Below are positions 32,762 to 40,743 of a stretch of 64,000 nt of DNA, in pieces. The DNA comes from Gemmatimonadota bacterium (GTDB taxonomy: Bacteria; Gemmatimonadota; Gemmatimonadetes; Gemmatimonadales; Gemmatimonadaceae). The stretch is taken from assembly GCA_040388625.1 (NCBI GenBank), contig JAZKBK010000002.1, forward strand, positions 124,001 to 188,000. The letters are read 5' to 3'. The notes below the pieces were generated by a model that was not told where the DNA came from, ran no database searches, and saw nothing but the letters and a program-made list of their open reading frames with translations. Made by a program: the position numbers and the translations under genes. Within the stretch, counting starts at the first letter, position 1; every line of letters begins with the position of its first letter.

Positions 32762-34044
32762 GGGCGAGTCATCAACGACGCCACGGCGTTCTGGACAATC
32801 ACACCCAGGATGCCGAGCACAGCGAGCGAGCTCATTGTAAGTGTGAGACGTTTCTTGAGGCCGGGGTCTTTCGACACACGTGTAGCGAACACGACATTCA
32901 CCAGCACGCTCACTGCGGTCGCGAGAACGGCGCCGATCGCAGCAACCGATGGCGTGATAGTGCCGTGTGCGGCGAGCAGCGCGGCCGATGCGACAGTGCT
33001 CGCGCTCGACAGAACACCGCCGATGATGCTGATGAAATAGAAACCGGCATGGCCGAGCAGACGCTGGCCGAGTATTCCGGTAACCTGAATAGCGAGAAAT
33101 ACGAGCCCATACTTGATCGCCGATGTGATGGAGAACGGCGAAGTCAATGGGATGAGGGGCTGATTCTGGGCCGTTGCTTCGGACGCTCTGACCGACCGGT
33201 AGTGAAGAACGAGTAGCACGACCCCCGCACCGATCATCAACGTGAATGCAAGCATTCCACTCACGAGTGCTGCCGGTGCCAGCAGTACCAGCAGGACTGC
33301 GTTGCGAAGTATGGACGCTACAATTGCAAGCAGGATTCCGGCGTACGCAACGCCCGTGAGCGCATCACCGCTGTCACGGTCACGTGTAGCCATCTCCGTG
33401 ACCGTAACCGTGCTGTTCACAATTCCGCCAAGAAATCCCGTCAAGGCGACTCCTTTTGGGCCGTACATCTTGAGCAGGATGTAATTCACGAATCCGATGC
33501 CCGCGATGAGCATTACGATTATCCACGCTGCTCTGAGATCGAGGAGATCCCAACGGTCGGCGAATCCGCGTGGCAACACCGGATAGACAACGAACGCGAG
33601 AATCGCGAGCAGTATCGCCGACCGCAGTTCCGAATCGGTAAGACCGAGACTGAACTTGTGAAGTGGCTGCTTCCACGCCAGCAGCGCCGCCGTTATCACC
33701 GCAAGCGCGGTGGGCGTGAGTGTCTGTCCTTCTCCTGCCAGTATTCCAGCGAGCACGATGAGCACGAGCGCCGCCGACGTCGTGAGTTCGATCCCCTCGC
33801 CTGCTCGCATGGTCTGCATGTTCAGCAGTACGATCAGAACGCCGGTCAGCCCGACGCTCAGCAGAGCGAAGCTCTCGCCCAGCAACGCCCCGGTGCATCC
33901 GATCAACGCGATGAAGGCGAAGGTCCGAAGCCCCGCCTCCTTGCCACGATGCTCACGCTCCAGCCCGGCAAAAAGCCCGATGGCAAGTGCGAGTGCCAGG
34001 CGTTGGAACGTCGGCAGAAAAGGCCAGAGAGATGTCGAGTCCAA
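32758..34044 (-). CDS. MgtC/SapB plus DUF4010 membrane protein
   Basis: The frame is open to 34176, but residues before a TTG at 34044 have no family match and include three copies of a 13-bp repeat, so TTG 34044 (428 residues) is preferred. At least ten membrane helices are visible. The N-terminal part matches MgtC/SapB: LALALAIGLFAGLEREHRGKEAGLRTF, with ALIGCTGALLGE. The C-terminal half matches DUF4010, including GFLGGIVNSTVTVTEMATR and SIIGGVLSSASTVASAALLAA. The function is unknown; magnesium or ion stress is often proposed for MgtC. It overlaps tgt by 4 bp. Confidence 0.85.
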   Translation of the reverse strand: MDSTSLWPFLPTFQRLALALAIGLFAGLEREHRGKEAGLRTFAFIALIGCTGALLGESFALLSVGLTGVLIVLLNMQTMRAGEGIELTTSAALVLIVLAGILAGEGQTLTPTALAVITAALLAWKQPLHKFSLGLTDSELRSAILLAILAFVVYPVLPRGFADRWDLLDLRAAWIIVMLIAGIGFVNYILLKMYGPKGVALTGFLGGIVNSTVTVTEMATRDRDSGDALTGVAYAGILLAIVASILRNAVLLVLLAPAALVSGMLAFTLMIGAGVVLLVLHYRSVRASEATAQNQPLIPLTSPFSITSAIKYGLVFLAIQVTGILGQRLLGHAGFYFISIIGGVLSSASTVASAALLAAHGTITPSVAAIGAVLATAVSVLVNVVFATRVSKDPGLKKRLTLTMSSLAVLGILGVIVQNAVASLMTRP

Positions 34045-34056
34045 TTTCCCGTTTGG

Positions 34057-34093
34057 GCCTGAAAGTTGTGCCTGAAAGTTGTGCCTGAATGTT
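34057..34093. repeat. 13-bp tandem repeat, 2.8 copies, in divergent region
   Basis: GCCTGAAAGTTGT at 34057-34069 and 34070-34082 is followed by GCCTGAATGTT at 34083-34093. It lies between the divergent MgtC/DUF4010 and ABC-F genes, 13 bp before the proposed TTG start of the former. This could be a regulator site or a slipped-strand duplication. Confidence 0.8.
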
Positions 34094-34217
34094 CTTCTGG
34101 AAGTTACCGCTTCCGCGTATTTCTGATCGAACCTGGCTTTCGAATTGGCGCTCGGTATACGGGCTCGATGGCCCATCTGTTAACCTTCAAACCCCGAACC
34201 CTGGAAGAGATAACGTA

Positions 34218-36122
34218 ATGGCGTTGTTGGGCATGCAGGACGTAAGCATAGCGTTCGGTGGACCGCCAGTCCTCGATCACGCCGCATTCAGCATCGAGCG
34301 CGGGGAACGCGTCTGTCTGCTCGGACGGAATGGCACTGGCAAGAGCACGGTATTGAAGCTGCTGGATGGTACCATCGCACCGGACAGCGGGGAGATTGTG
34401 CGCCAGACCGGGATCGCCGTAACGCGTCTGGAACAGGAGATCCCGGCCGATCTCGGGGGAACGATCTTCGACGTCGTTGCCGCCGGACTCGGCGACACGG
34501 GCAGCCTGCTTACGCGCTATCACGCGGCGAGCCAGCGAGTGGCGACTGACAGCAGTGCCAGCGCGCTGCGCGATCTGGATCGGCTGCATCGAGCGCTCGA
34601 CAGCGCCAATGCATGGCAGGTTCAGACCCGGGTGGAAACCGTGCTCTTTCACCTGGGATTGGACGGCGAGGCACAGTTTGCGTCGGCGTCCGGCGGCAGA
34701 AAGCGTCAGACCCTGCTGGCTCGCGCGCTCGTAGCCGAGCCGGATGTGCTGCTGCTGGACGAGCCGACCAATCATCTCGACGTCGATGCAGTCGAATGGA
34801 TGGAAACGTTTCTCGTGGATCGCGGCATCACTCTCGTGCTCGTCACGCACGACCGTGCCTTTCTGCGCCGCGTCGCCACACGCATCGTCGAGCTCGATCG
34901 TGGACAGCTGGTCGATTGGGGTGCCGATTACGACACATATCTCGAGCGAAAGGAGGCAGCACTCGCCGCCCAGGCGCGCGAATGGGTCGAGTTCGACAAG
35001 AAGCTCGCAAAGGAAGAAGTCTGGATTCGCACCGGCATCCAGGCGCGCAGGACTCGCAACGAGGGACGAGTTCGATCTCTCGAGGCGTTGCGGAAGGAAC
35101 GCAGTGCGCGCCGTGAGCGCACAGGAACCGCGAAGTTGCAGGCACAGGAATCCGATCGGTCCGGACGACTGGTCGTGGAGGCGCGAGCCGTGACATTCGC
35201 GCGCGGTGACCGTACCATCATTCGCGATTTCTCGACGACTATCATGCGCGGTGATCGTGTCGGGCTCATCGGCCCGAACGGCTCCGGCAAGACGACGCTG
35301 CTGCGGCTGCTGCTTGGCGAGCTCGAGCCTGATTCCGGTACGATTCGCATCGGCACAGGACTCGATATAGCGTACTTCGATCAGATGCGCGAGCAGCTGG
35401 ATCCCGACAGGAGCGTATTCGATAGCGTGGCCGACGGCTCCGATTTCATAGACATCGCCGGCGCGCGGAAGCACGTACTTGGTTATCTCCAGGATTTTCT
35501 CTTTTCGCCTGACCGCTCGCGCGCTCCCGTGCGCGCGCTATCCGGTGGAGAGCGAAATCGTCTGCTGCTGGCGCGTCTCTTTACGCGGCCGTTCAATCTG
35601 CTCGTGATGGACGAGCCGACCAACGACCTCGACATCGAGACGCTGGATCTCCTGGAAGAGCTTCTGTTGGAGTTCAATGGAACGCTGCTGGTCGTGAGCC
35701 ACGATCGCGCGTTTCTCGACAACGTCGTCACGAGCACGCTGGTATTCGAGGGCGACGGTCGCGTGGGTGAGTACGCTGGTGGTTACACCGACTGGCTGCG
35801 CCAGCGACGAATGCCGGAGCGGGAAACGTCAACGACATCGGCAGCAAGCAAGCCGAAACGCGGCGCTGCTTCAACTCCGACGCCTGCGCGCAAGCGTCGC
35901 CTCACCTACAAGGAAACGAGTGAGCTGGCATCGCTTCCGGATGAGATCGACAGGCGCGAGAACGAGCGCGAGCAGATCTACACGTCGCTTTCAGATCCAG
36001 CATTCCTGCGAGATGGCGCAGCCGTCGTCGCCGCCAGGGATCGGCTCAACGAGATCGAGCTCGAGATGACCCGGTTGATGGGACGATGGGAGGAGCTGGA
36101 GACGATCGCGAGCGACAGCTAG
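34218..36122 (+). CDS. uup: ABC-F family ATPase (Uup-like)
   Basis: ATG at 34218 gives 634 residues. Two ABC domains lie head to tail: Walker A LLGRNGTGKST near 35, first Walker B LLLDEPTNHLDVDAVEW, second Walker A LIGPNGSGKTT near 352, signature ALSGGERNRLLLARLF and Walker B LVMDEPTNDLDIETLDL. A C-terminal helical coiled-coil (about 555-630) matches the Uup DNA- or ribosome-binding tail. There is no membrane domain, so the protein acts on translation or DNA rather than transport. Upstream in-frame codons from 34089 were not used. Confidence 0.93.
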   Translation: MALLGMQDVSIAFGGPPVLDHAAFSIERGERVCLLGRNGTGKSTVLKLLDGTIAPDSGEIVRQTGIAVTRLEQEIPADLGGTIFDVVAAGLGDTGSLLTRYHAASQRVATDSSASALRDLDRLHRALDSANAWQVQTRVETVLFHLGLDGEAQFASASGGRKRQTLLARALVAEPDVLLLDEPTNHLDVDAVEWMETFLVDRGITLVLVTHDRAFLRRVATRIVELDRGQLVDWGADYDTYLERKEAALAAQAREWVEFDKKLAKEEVWIRTGIQARRTRNEGRVRSLEALRKERSARRERTGTAKLQAQESDRSGRLVVEARAVTFARGDRTIIRDFSTTIMRGDRVGLIGPNGSGKTTLLRLLLGELEPDSGTIRIGTGLDIAYFDQMREQLDPDRSVFDSVADGSDFIDIAGARKHVLGYLQDFLFSPDRSRAPVRALSGGERNRLLLARLFTRPFNLLVMDEPTNDLDIETLDLLEELLLEFNGTLLVVSHDRAFLDNVVTSTLVFEGDGRVGEYAGGYTDWLRQRRMPERETSTTSAASKPKRGAASTPTPARKRRLTYKETSELASLPDEIDRRENEREQIYTSLSDPAFLRDGAAVVAARDRLNEIELEMTRLMGRWEELETIASDS

Positions 36123-36144
36123 AACCGTCAGGTGCTGACCGTCG

Positions 36145-36894
36145 CTACTTCACCGCCGTCAACACGCGCGCAGGCGGATATATCCACGGCGTGATTCCAT
36201 GCAGCTCGACCTCGCCCATACCCGCGGCGCGAAACTCCTTCGCGTAATCCCCGACGTGCGCGATGTCGAGGATTCCCACACGTCCGCCGGGTTTGAGCAC
36301 TCGCACCATCTCGCGAATCGCCTTGCGTCGCTCAGCGTCTCCGGTCACGTTGTGAATTGCGAGGCTCGATACCACCACATCGACGCTCGAGTCGTCCAAC
36401 GGTAGTGCACGCATGTCTGCGTCGCGCACTTCGACCCGATCCTCCACTCCCTCCGCGCGAGCGTTCGCCAGTGTTGCAGCCGCGGAGTTGCTCTTCTGAT
36501 CGACCTGCGACCAGAGATCCACGCCGATCGCGCGACCGCGTGGAACTCGTTTCGCCGCACCGATCAGCAGCAATCCATGCCCGCACCCGACGTCGAGCAC
36601 GGTCTCCGCGCCGTTGAATGCGAGCCGCTCCAGCAAACGGTCACGAGCCCGCAGCTTCCCCCACCTGCTGCTCGCCATCATCAAGCCGGCGCCGACCAAC
36701 AATGCCCAGCCGATCCATAGCAGGATCGACCCGATCGCGACCTGACGCAGCACCGCCGCCGTAAATACGGGCCGGCCGGCCACGATCCCGACCACGACGG
36801 CCACGATGCCGCAGATCGACATGACGCGAACGACGCCCGGCGCATCCAGACCGTAATCGGCGTGCGACGGCGTGATCTTGTCGGCTGCAGTCAT
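36145..36894 (-). CDS. Membrane-anchored SAM-dependent methyltransferase
   Basis: The 249-residue protein begins with two membrane helices (about 20-42, VVRVMSICGIVAVVVGIVAG; and 51-73, VAIGSILLWIGWALLVGAGL). A class I methyltransferase domain follows: ETVLDVGCGHGLLLIGAAKR (SAM site), ALPLDDSSVDVVVSSLAIHN, MVRVLKPGGRVGILDIAHVG. The membrane anchor plus the C-terminal GITPWIYPPARVLTAVK suggests a lipid or quinone-like acceptor, which is inference. No close operon partner; 269 bp without a recognisable gene lie upstream (36895-37163), with a small hairpin TGTATG/CATACA at 36989-37006. Confidence 0.85.
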   Translation of the reverse strand: MTAADKITPSHADYGLDAPGVVRVMSICGIVAVVVGIVAGRPVFTAAVLRQVAIGSILLWIGWALLVGAGLMMASSRWGKLRARDRLLERLAFNGAETVLDVGCGHGLLLIGAAKRVPRGRAIGVDLWSQVDQKSNSAAATLANARAEGVEDRVEVRDADMRALPLDDSSVDVVVSSLAIHNVTGDAERRKAIREMVRVLKPGGRVGILDIAHVGDYAKEFRAAGMGEVELHGITPWIYPPARVLTAVK

Positions 36895-37163
36895 GCGGAT
36901 CTCCGTCCGGGAGTAAGATCGAACGTTATCCCAATTCGGCCCATCGTGCTATAAACAAACGATTACCACGCAGTCCGCTCCGTGGGACTGTATGGGGGCG
37001 CATACAATTTGCGTCTGCGGATACTGCAGGACGCTTTCGGCGCGGGTATTGGGCGCCATGGCGAGTACCGGCGTCGAGTTGGCGGGTTCGTTAGCCTCCG
37101 TACGGGCCACCACTCGGCGCCCGGCGCGTCCCGAGGGTACACCGGACGCCTCGTCAATCGCGG

Positions 37164-37667
37164 CTAGGCCGCTACGGCCATCTCTTCCTGGACCGAGCGC
37201 GCCACGCAGTATTCGTTGCAGCGGATCCTGCGCGGACACTTGAGACAATCGCGCCTGATCTTCTCCGGATACAACGCCCGGTCCGCGATCACGTAGCCCG
37301 CGCTCTCGAAGAACTTGGGCGTGAGTGTCAGCGCGAACAACTCGTCGATTCCACGCTTGCGGGCAAGTCGCTCGACTTCGGCAACTATCGCAGTTCCGAG
37401 CCCGAGTCCATGCGCGTCACGCGCAACTGCAACAGACGCGACCTCGGCGAGCGAAGGCGAGTATTCCTTGAGCGCGCCGCACGCCATCACGGTTCCAGCG
37501 GAATCCACGGCAACTACAAAATCGTGCAGCGTCAGGCTTACCGATTCGGGCGACCGGTACAACATGATCGCCTCTGCGGCATAGCCATTCACGAGCGACA
37601 CGATGCCGGAGATGTCACCGCTCTGCGCGGGGCGCAACGCGATCGATGCCGTTACATCAGGATTCAT
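37164..37667 (-). CDS. argA: N-acetylglutamate synthase, short GNAT type
   Basis: The 167-residue protein is a GNAT acetyltransferase: IALRPAQSGDISGIVSLVNGYA at the start, ACGALKEYSPSLAEVASVAV, and the acetyl-CoA loop GLGLGTAIVAEVERLARKRGI. The C-terminal tail carries CLKCPRRIRCNEYC, four cysteines that could bind a metal. It overlaps argD by 4 bp at its start. Because the operon contains argC, argB and argD but no argJ, this protein most likely supplies N-acetylglutamate, the first step of arginine synthesis. The assignment rests strongly on context. Confidence 0.82.
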   Translation of the reverse strand: MNPDVTASIALRPAQSGDISGIVSLVNGYAAEAIMLYRSPESVSLTLHDFVVAVDSAGTVMACGALKEYSPSLAEVASVAVARDAHGLGLGTAIVAEVERLARKRGIDELFALTLTPKFFESAGYVIADRALYPEKIRRDCLKCPRRIRCNEYCVARSVQEEMAVAA

Positions 37668-38890
37668 CGAAGGACCTCTTCCAGCGATTCGAGCCCCTCT
37701 CTCATCTCATCGCGACTCATGACGAGCGGCGGCAGCAGACGGAGCGTGTACTCACCCGCCGATAGAATGAGAAGACCCGCATCCATCGCGCGTGCGACGA
37801 CGCCTGCGGCGGGCTCCACGACGTCGATCCCCCACATGAGCCCCATGCCACGCACCGCTCGCACGCGACCAGTACGACGCATGATCGCGCGAAGCTCCTC
37901 GCCCATCCATGCACCGTTGTCGCGCACCTGCTCCAGCAGCGCCGGCTCCGCAAGACGCTTCACGACATGCAGCGCGACGCTCGCGACCAGGGGCCCTCCA
38001 CCAAACGTGGTACCGTGATCGCCGGGCTTCATTACTGCCGAGATCTCTTCGCTGACGAGCACGGCGCCCATCGGCAGACCGGCGGCAATCGGCTTGGCAA
38101 GCGTTACCATGTCCGGCACGACGCCAGTTTGCTCGTACGCGAACAATGTTCCGGTACGACCGAGCCCGCTCTGAATCTCATCGAAGATGAGAGCGATGCG
38201 ACGCTCGTGCGTGAGCGCGCGCAGCTCCGCGAGCAGCCCGGGGTCGATCACTCGCACGCCGCCCTCGCCCTGCACCGGCTCGAGTATCACCGCTGCAACC
38301 GTACGCGCATCCAGCGCCGCATCCAGATCCTCGATTGTGCGCTCGACGATCGATACACCCGGTGCCAGTGGCTTGAATGGCGCCTGGTACTTTGCGCGAT
38401 CGGTAGCCGCCAGCGACGCGAAGAGGCGGCCGTGAAACGCGCCGCGCAACGAGATAATACCGGTCTTGTCGGGCGACATGGAACGGCCGAACTTGCGCGC
38501 GAACTTGAACGCGCCCTCGTTCGCTTCCGCGCCTGAGTTGCAATAGAAGACTGACGACGCGAAGGAGTGATCGACGAGAAACTCCGCCAGATCCTCGCCC
38601 GGCGCAGTGCGATACAGATTGGATACGTGCAACAGGCCCGTGGCGACCGCATCCTGAATCGCGCGTGCGATGCCGGCATCGTTGTAGCCGAACGCATTGA
38701 CGGCGATGCCACTCGCGAAATCCAGATACGCCTTGCCGGTCTCGTCGTACAGATACATGCCGTCGCCACGAACAAATTGTGCTGGCGGACGCTTGTACGT
38801 GCCGAGTATGGCTGACTGCGTTGGCACTGGAACCGGCATTGCCGGCTGTTCGGTGGATAGCTGCATCACAGGCAAAGTCATTGTCGTCAC
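37664..38890 (-). CDS. argD: Acetylornithine aminotransferase
   Basis: The 408-residue protein is a class III PLP aminotransferase. It has GDGMYLYDETGKAYLDFASGIAVNAFGYN, SVFYCNSGAEANEGAFKFARK, GAFHGR, VAAVILEPVQGEGGVRV, ALIFDEIQSGLGRTGTLFAYE (PLP aspartate) and MVTLAKPIAAGLPMGAVL, with the Schiff-base lysine in LAKPIAAG. It transfers an amino group to N-acetylglutamate semialdehyde. GTG at 38890 overlaps the argB stop; ATG three codons later is an alternative. It belongs to the minus-strand arg operon, overlapping the genes on both sides. Confidence 0.94.
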   Translation of the reverse strand: MTTMTLPVMQLSTEQPAMPVPVPTQSAILGTYKRPPAQFVRGDGMYLYDETGKAYLDFASGIAVNAFGYNDAGIARAIQDAVATGLLHVSNLYRTAPGEDLAEFLVDHSFASSVFYCNSGAEANEGAFKFARKFGRSMSPDKTGIISLRGAFHGRLFASLAATDRAKYQAPFKPLAPGVSIVERTIEDLDAALDARTVAAVILEPVQGEGGVRVIDPGLLAELRALTHERRIALIFDEIQSGLGRTGTLFAYEQTGVVPDMVTLAKPIAAGLPMGAVLVSEEISAVMKPGDHGTTFGGGPLVASVALHVVKRLAEPALLEQVRDNGAWMGEELRAIMRRTGRVRAVRGMGLMWGIDVVEPAAGVVARAMDAGLLILSAGEYTLRLLPPLVMSRDEMREGLESLEEVLR

Positions 38891-39663
38891 TTTGCGCCTA
38901 CCGTTGCGAGTGTTATGAATGTGCCGCGTCCGGATTCTCCGAGCGCGTCGATATCGGCAATGCGAACAACACGAACGCCGCCCGCAAGCGCGGCGTGCGC
39001 TGCTTCCAGCTTGGCGGCCATTCCGCCGACAGCGATTCCCGACGCGATGAGTGCACGCGCTTCATCGACGTCGAGCTGATCGATCACCTCTCCCGACGAA
39101 TCGAGCACGCCTTCGACGTCTGCAACCAGCAGCAGCTCGTCAGCGCCGAGTGCAACTGCGATGGCGGCCGCGGCATCATCACCGTTGACGTTGAGCGCAG
39201 TGCCCGGCGTTTCAGCGTTCGTCGCGAGTGGCGAGACGACTGGCAGTAGGCCAGCGAGCCAGAGCGTCTCGACCAACGACGTGTTGATGCTCACCGGCAT
39301 GCCGACGTAACCGAATTCCGAAATGCCGAGCGGTTTCGCCGCGATCAGGGACGCATCTTCGCCGGAGATTCCGACGGCCGGTGCGCCAGCAGCGTTGAAC
39401 TGCGACACCAGTCTCTTGTTGACGACACCCGAGAGAACCATCCGGATGATGTCGAGATCCTCGAGCGTCGTGACGCGGCGGCCGCCGGCGAACTTCGGCT
39501 CGCCGCCGAGCTTGCGCTGCAGCGCCGAGATCTCGTCGCCGCCGCCGTGGACGATACACATCGCCTTGCTCGCGTTCCATGCGGAAGCGATCATCGCGGC
39601 GAGCGAGTCCGCGGATTGTGCGCGGCCACCCAGCTTCACCACACGCGTCAATGGCTCCGTCAT
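38887..39663 (-). CDS. argB: Acetylglutamate kinase
   Basis: The 258-residue protein is an amino-acid kinase: TRVVKLGGRAQSADSLAAMI, CIVHGGGDEISALQRKLGGE, FAGGRRVTTLEDLDIIRMVLSG, VGISGEDASLIAAK, LNVNGDDAAAAIAVALGADELLLVADVEGVLD and the C-terminal GGMAAKLEAAHAALAGG. The residues placing N-acetylglutamate and ATP are conserved. There is no N-terminal helix of the hexameric, arginine-inhibited type, so it may be the dimeric, feedback-insensitive form. It overlaps argC and argD by 4 bp each. Confidence 0.94.
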   Translation of the reverse strand: MTEPLTRVVKLGGRAQSADSLAAMIASAWNASKAMCIVHGGGDEISALQRKLGGEPKFAGGRRVTTLEDLDIIRMVLSGVVNKRLVSQFNAAGAPAVGISGEDASLIAAKPLGISEFGYVGMPVSINTSLVETLWLAGLLPVVSPLATNAETPGTALNVNGDDAAAAIAVALGADELLLVADVEGVLDSSGEVIDQLDVDEARALIASGIAVGGMAAKLEAAHAALAGGVRVVRIADIDALGESGRGTFITLATVGAK

Positions 39664-40634
39664 GCCGGCAATCCCGCGATTTCCGGAAGCCCGAACATGA
39701 CGTTCGCGTTCTGAACCGCCTGTCCCGCCGCGCCCTTCATGAGATTGTCGATTGCCGCGACAATTATCAATGTCGGTTGACGCACGTTCGCAGCCTTCGT
39801 GACGCTCATGCGCACGACATTGCGGTGAACCACCTCGCGAAGCGACGGCATCGTGTCGCTCACTTCAATGAACGGCTCATCGCGATACAGGTCACGCCAG
39901 AGCGACAGCGGCTGCGCGAGCGACTCATTCACGGGGACAGTGATCGTGGCAAGTATGCCGCGCGCGACGGGAAGCAGATGCGGCGTGAAGAGAATGTCGT
40001 TGTCACCGCCCATCTCGCTGACCACTGCGCGCATCTCGTTCAGGTGCCGGTGCTCGTTCCCCACAGCGTAAGCACGGAAGTCTTCAGCCACCTCCGCGAA
40101 CATCAGCTCCGGCTTCGGTGTGAAGCCGGCCCCGGTAACGCCGCTGGCCGCGCTCACGTTGATGGTCGCACCCTTCGCTATGAGCGAACGGGCGAGCAGC
40201 GGCGCCAGCGCGATGAGAATCGCGGTCGGGTAGCAGCCTGGATTCGCGACGACGTCCGCCCCTGGCAGCAACGGCCGCGTCAGCTCGGTGAGGCCGTATG
40301 GAACAGTCGTCCCATTAAACGATGTCGAGCCGTTCCCGGGGCGCAGATCCGCTGAGAGATCGACCACCTTGGCGCCTGCCGCGGCAGCAGCGTGTACCCA
40401 GCTCGCGGACGCCCCATGTGGCAGCGCCGAAAAGATGAGGCCGGCGCTGTCCAGCTTCGCCTCGTCGGTCGCGATGAGAGAGATGGAACGGCCGGCAGCA
40501 CGGATGGTCTCGCCAGCCCTGGAATTGGCCGACGCGAAGACCAGTTCCATGCATGGATGCCGCGTAACGAGATCACAAATCTCGCGGCCCGCGTATCCCG
40601 AGGCGCCGAGCACGCCGACCGTAATTTTATTCAC
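39660..40634 (-). CDS. argC: N-acetyl-gamma-glutamyl-phosphate reductase
   Basis: GTG at 40634 opens the Rossmann motif NKITVGVLGASGYAGREICDL; the frame extends upstream to 40727 without family match. About 324 residues. Signatures are LIFSALPHGAS, VVDLSADLRPG, VANPGCYPTAILIALAPLL (catalytic cysteine), NVSAASGVTGAGFTPK, FTPHLLPVARGILATITVPV and NLMKGAAGQAVQNANVMFGL. It reduces acetylglutamyl phosphate with NADPH. It is the first gene of the arg operon; GACTGTTTATACATTCCTGG precedes it on the minus strand (about 40635-40654). This is promoter-like, with weak similarity to an arginine-repressor site, not enough for a call. Confidence 0.94.
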   Translation of the reverse strand: MNKITVGVLGASGYAGREICDLVTRHPCMELVFASANSRAGETIRAAGRSISLIATDEAKLDSAGLIFSALPHGASASWVHAAAAAGAKVVDLSADLRPGNGSTSFNGTTVPYGLTELTRPLLPGADVVANPGCYPTAILIALAPLLARSLIAKGATINVSAASGVTGAGFTPKPELMFAEVAEDFRAYAVGNEHRHLNEMRAVVSEMGGDNDILFTPHLLPVARGILATITVPVNESLAQPLSLWRDLYRDEPFIEVSDTMPSLREVVHRNVVRMSVTKAANVRQPTLIIVAAIDNLMKGAAGQAVQNANVMFGLPEIAGLPA

Positions 40635-40743
40635 CAGGAATGTATAAACAGTCACCGGGGCAGTCGCAATAGCTCCGATGTCTCTAACGAAGGTCTGCCA
40701 GTCAGCGTACAGAAGGAGACCCCTCAATCAGGAGCCGCGTTTA

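Noticed and set aside
34104-35474. 456-aa minus frame
   Set aside because: Antisense to the ABC-F gene with intact Walker motifs; no conserved domain of its own.
36895-37163. Short frames in the gap upstream of the membrane methyltransferase
   Set aside because: Several frames overlap, none has a family match, start signal or plausible composition.
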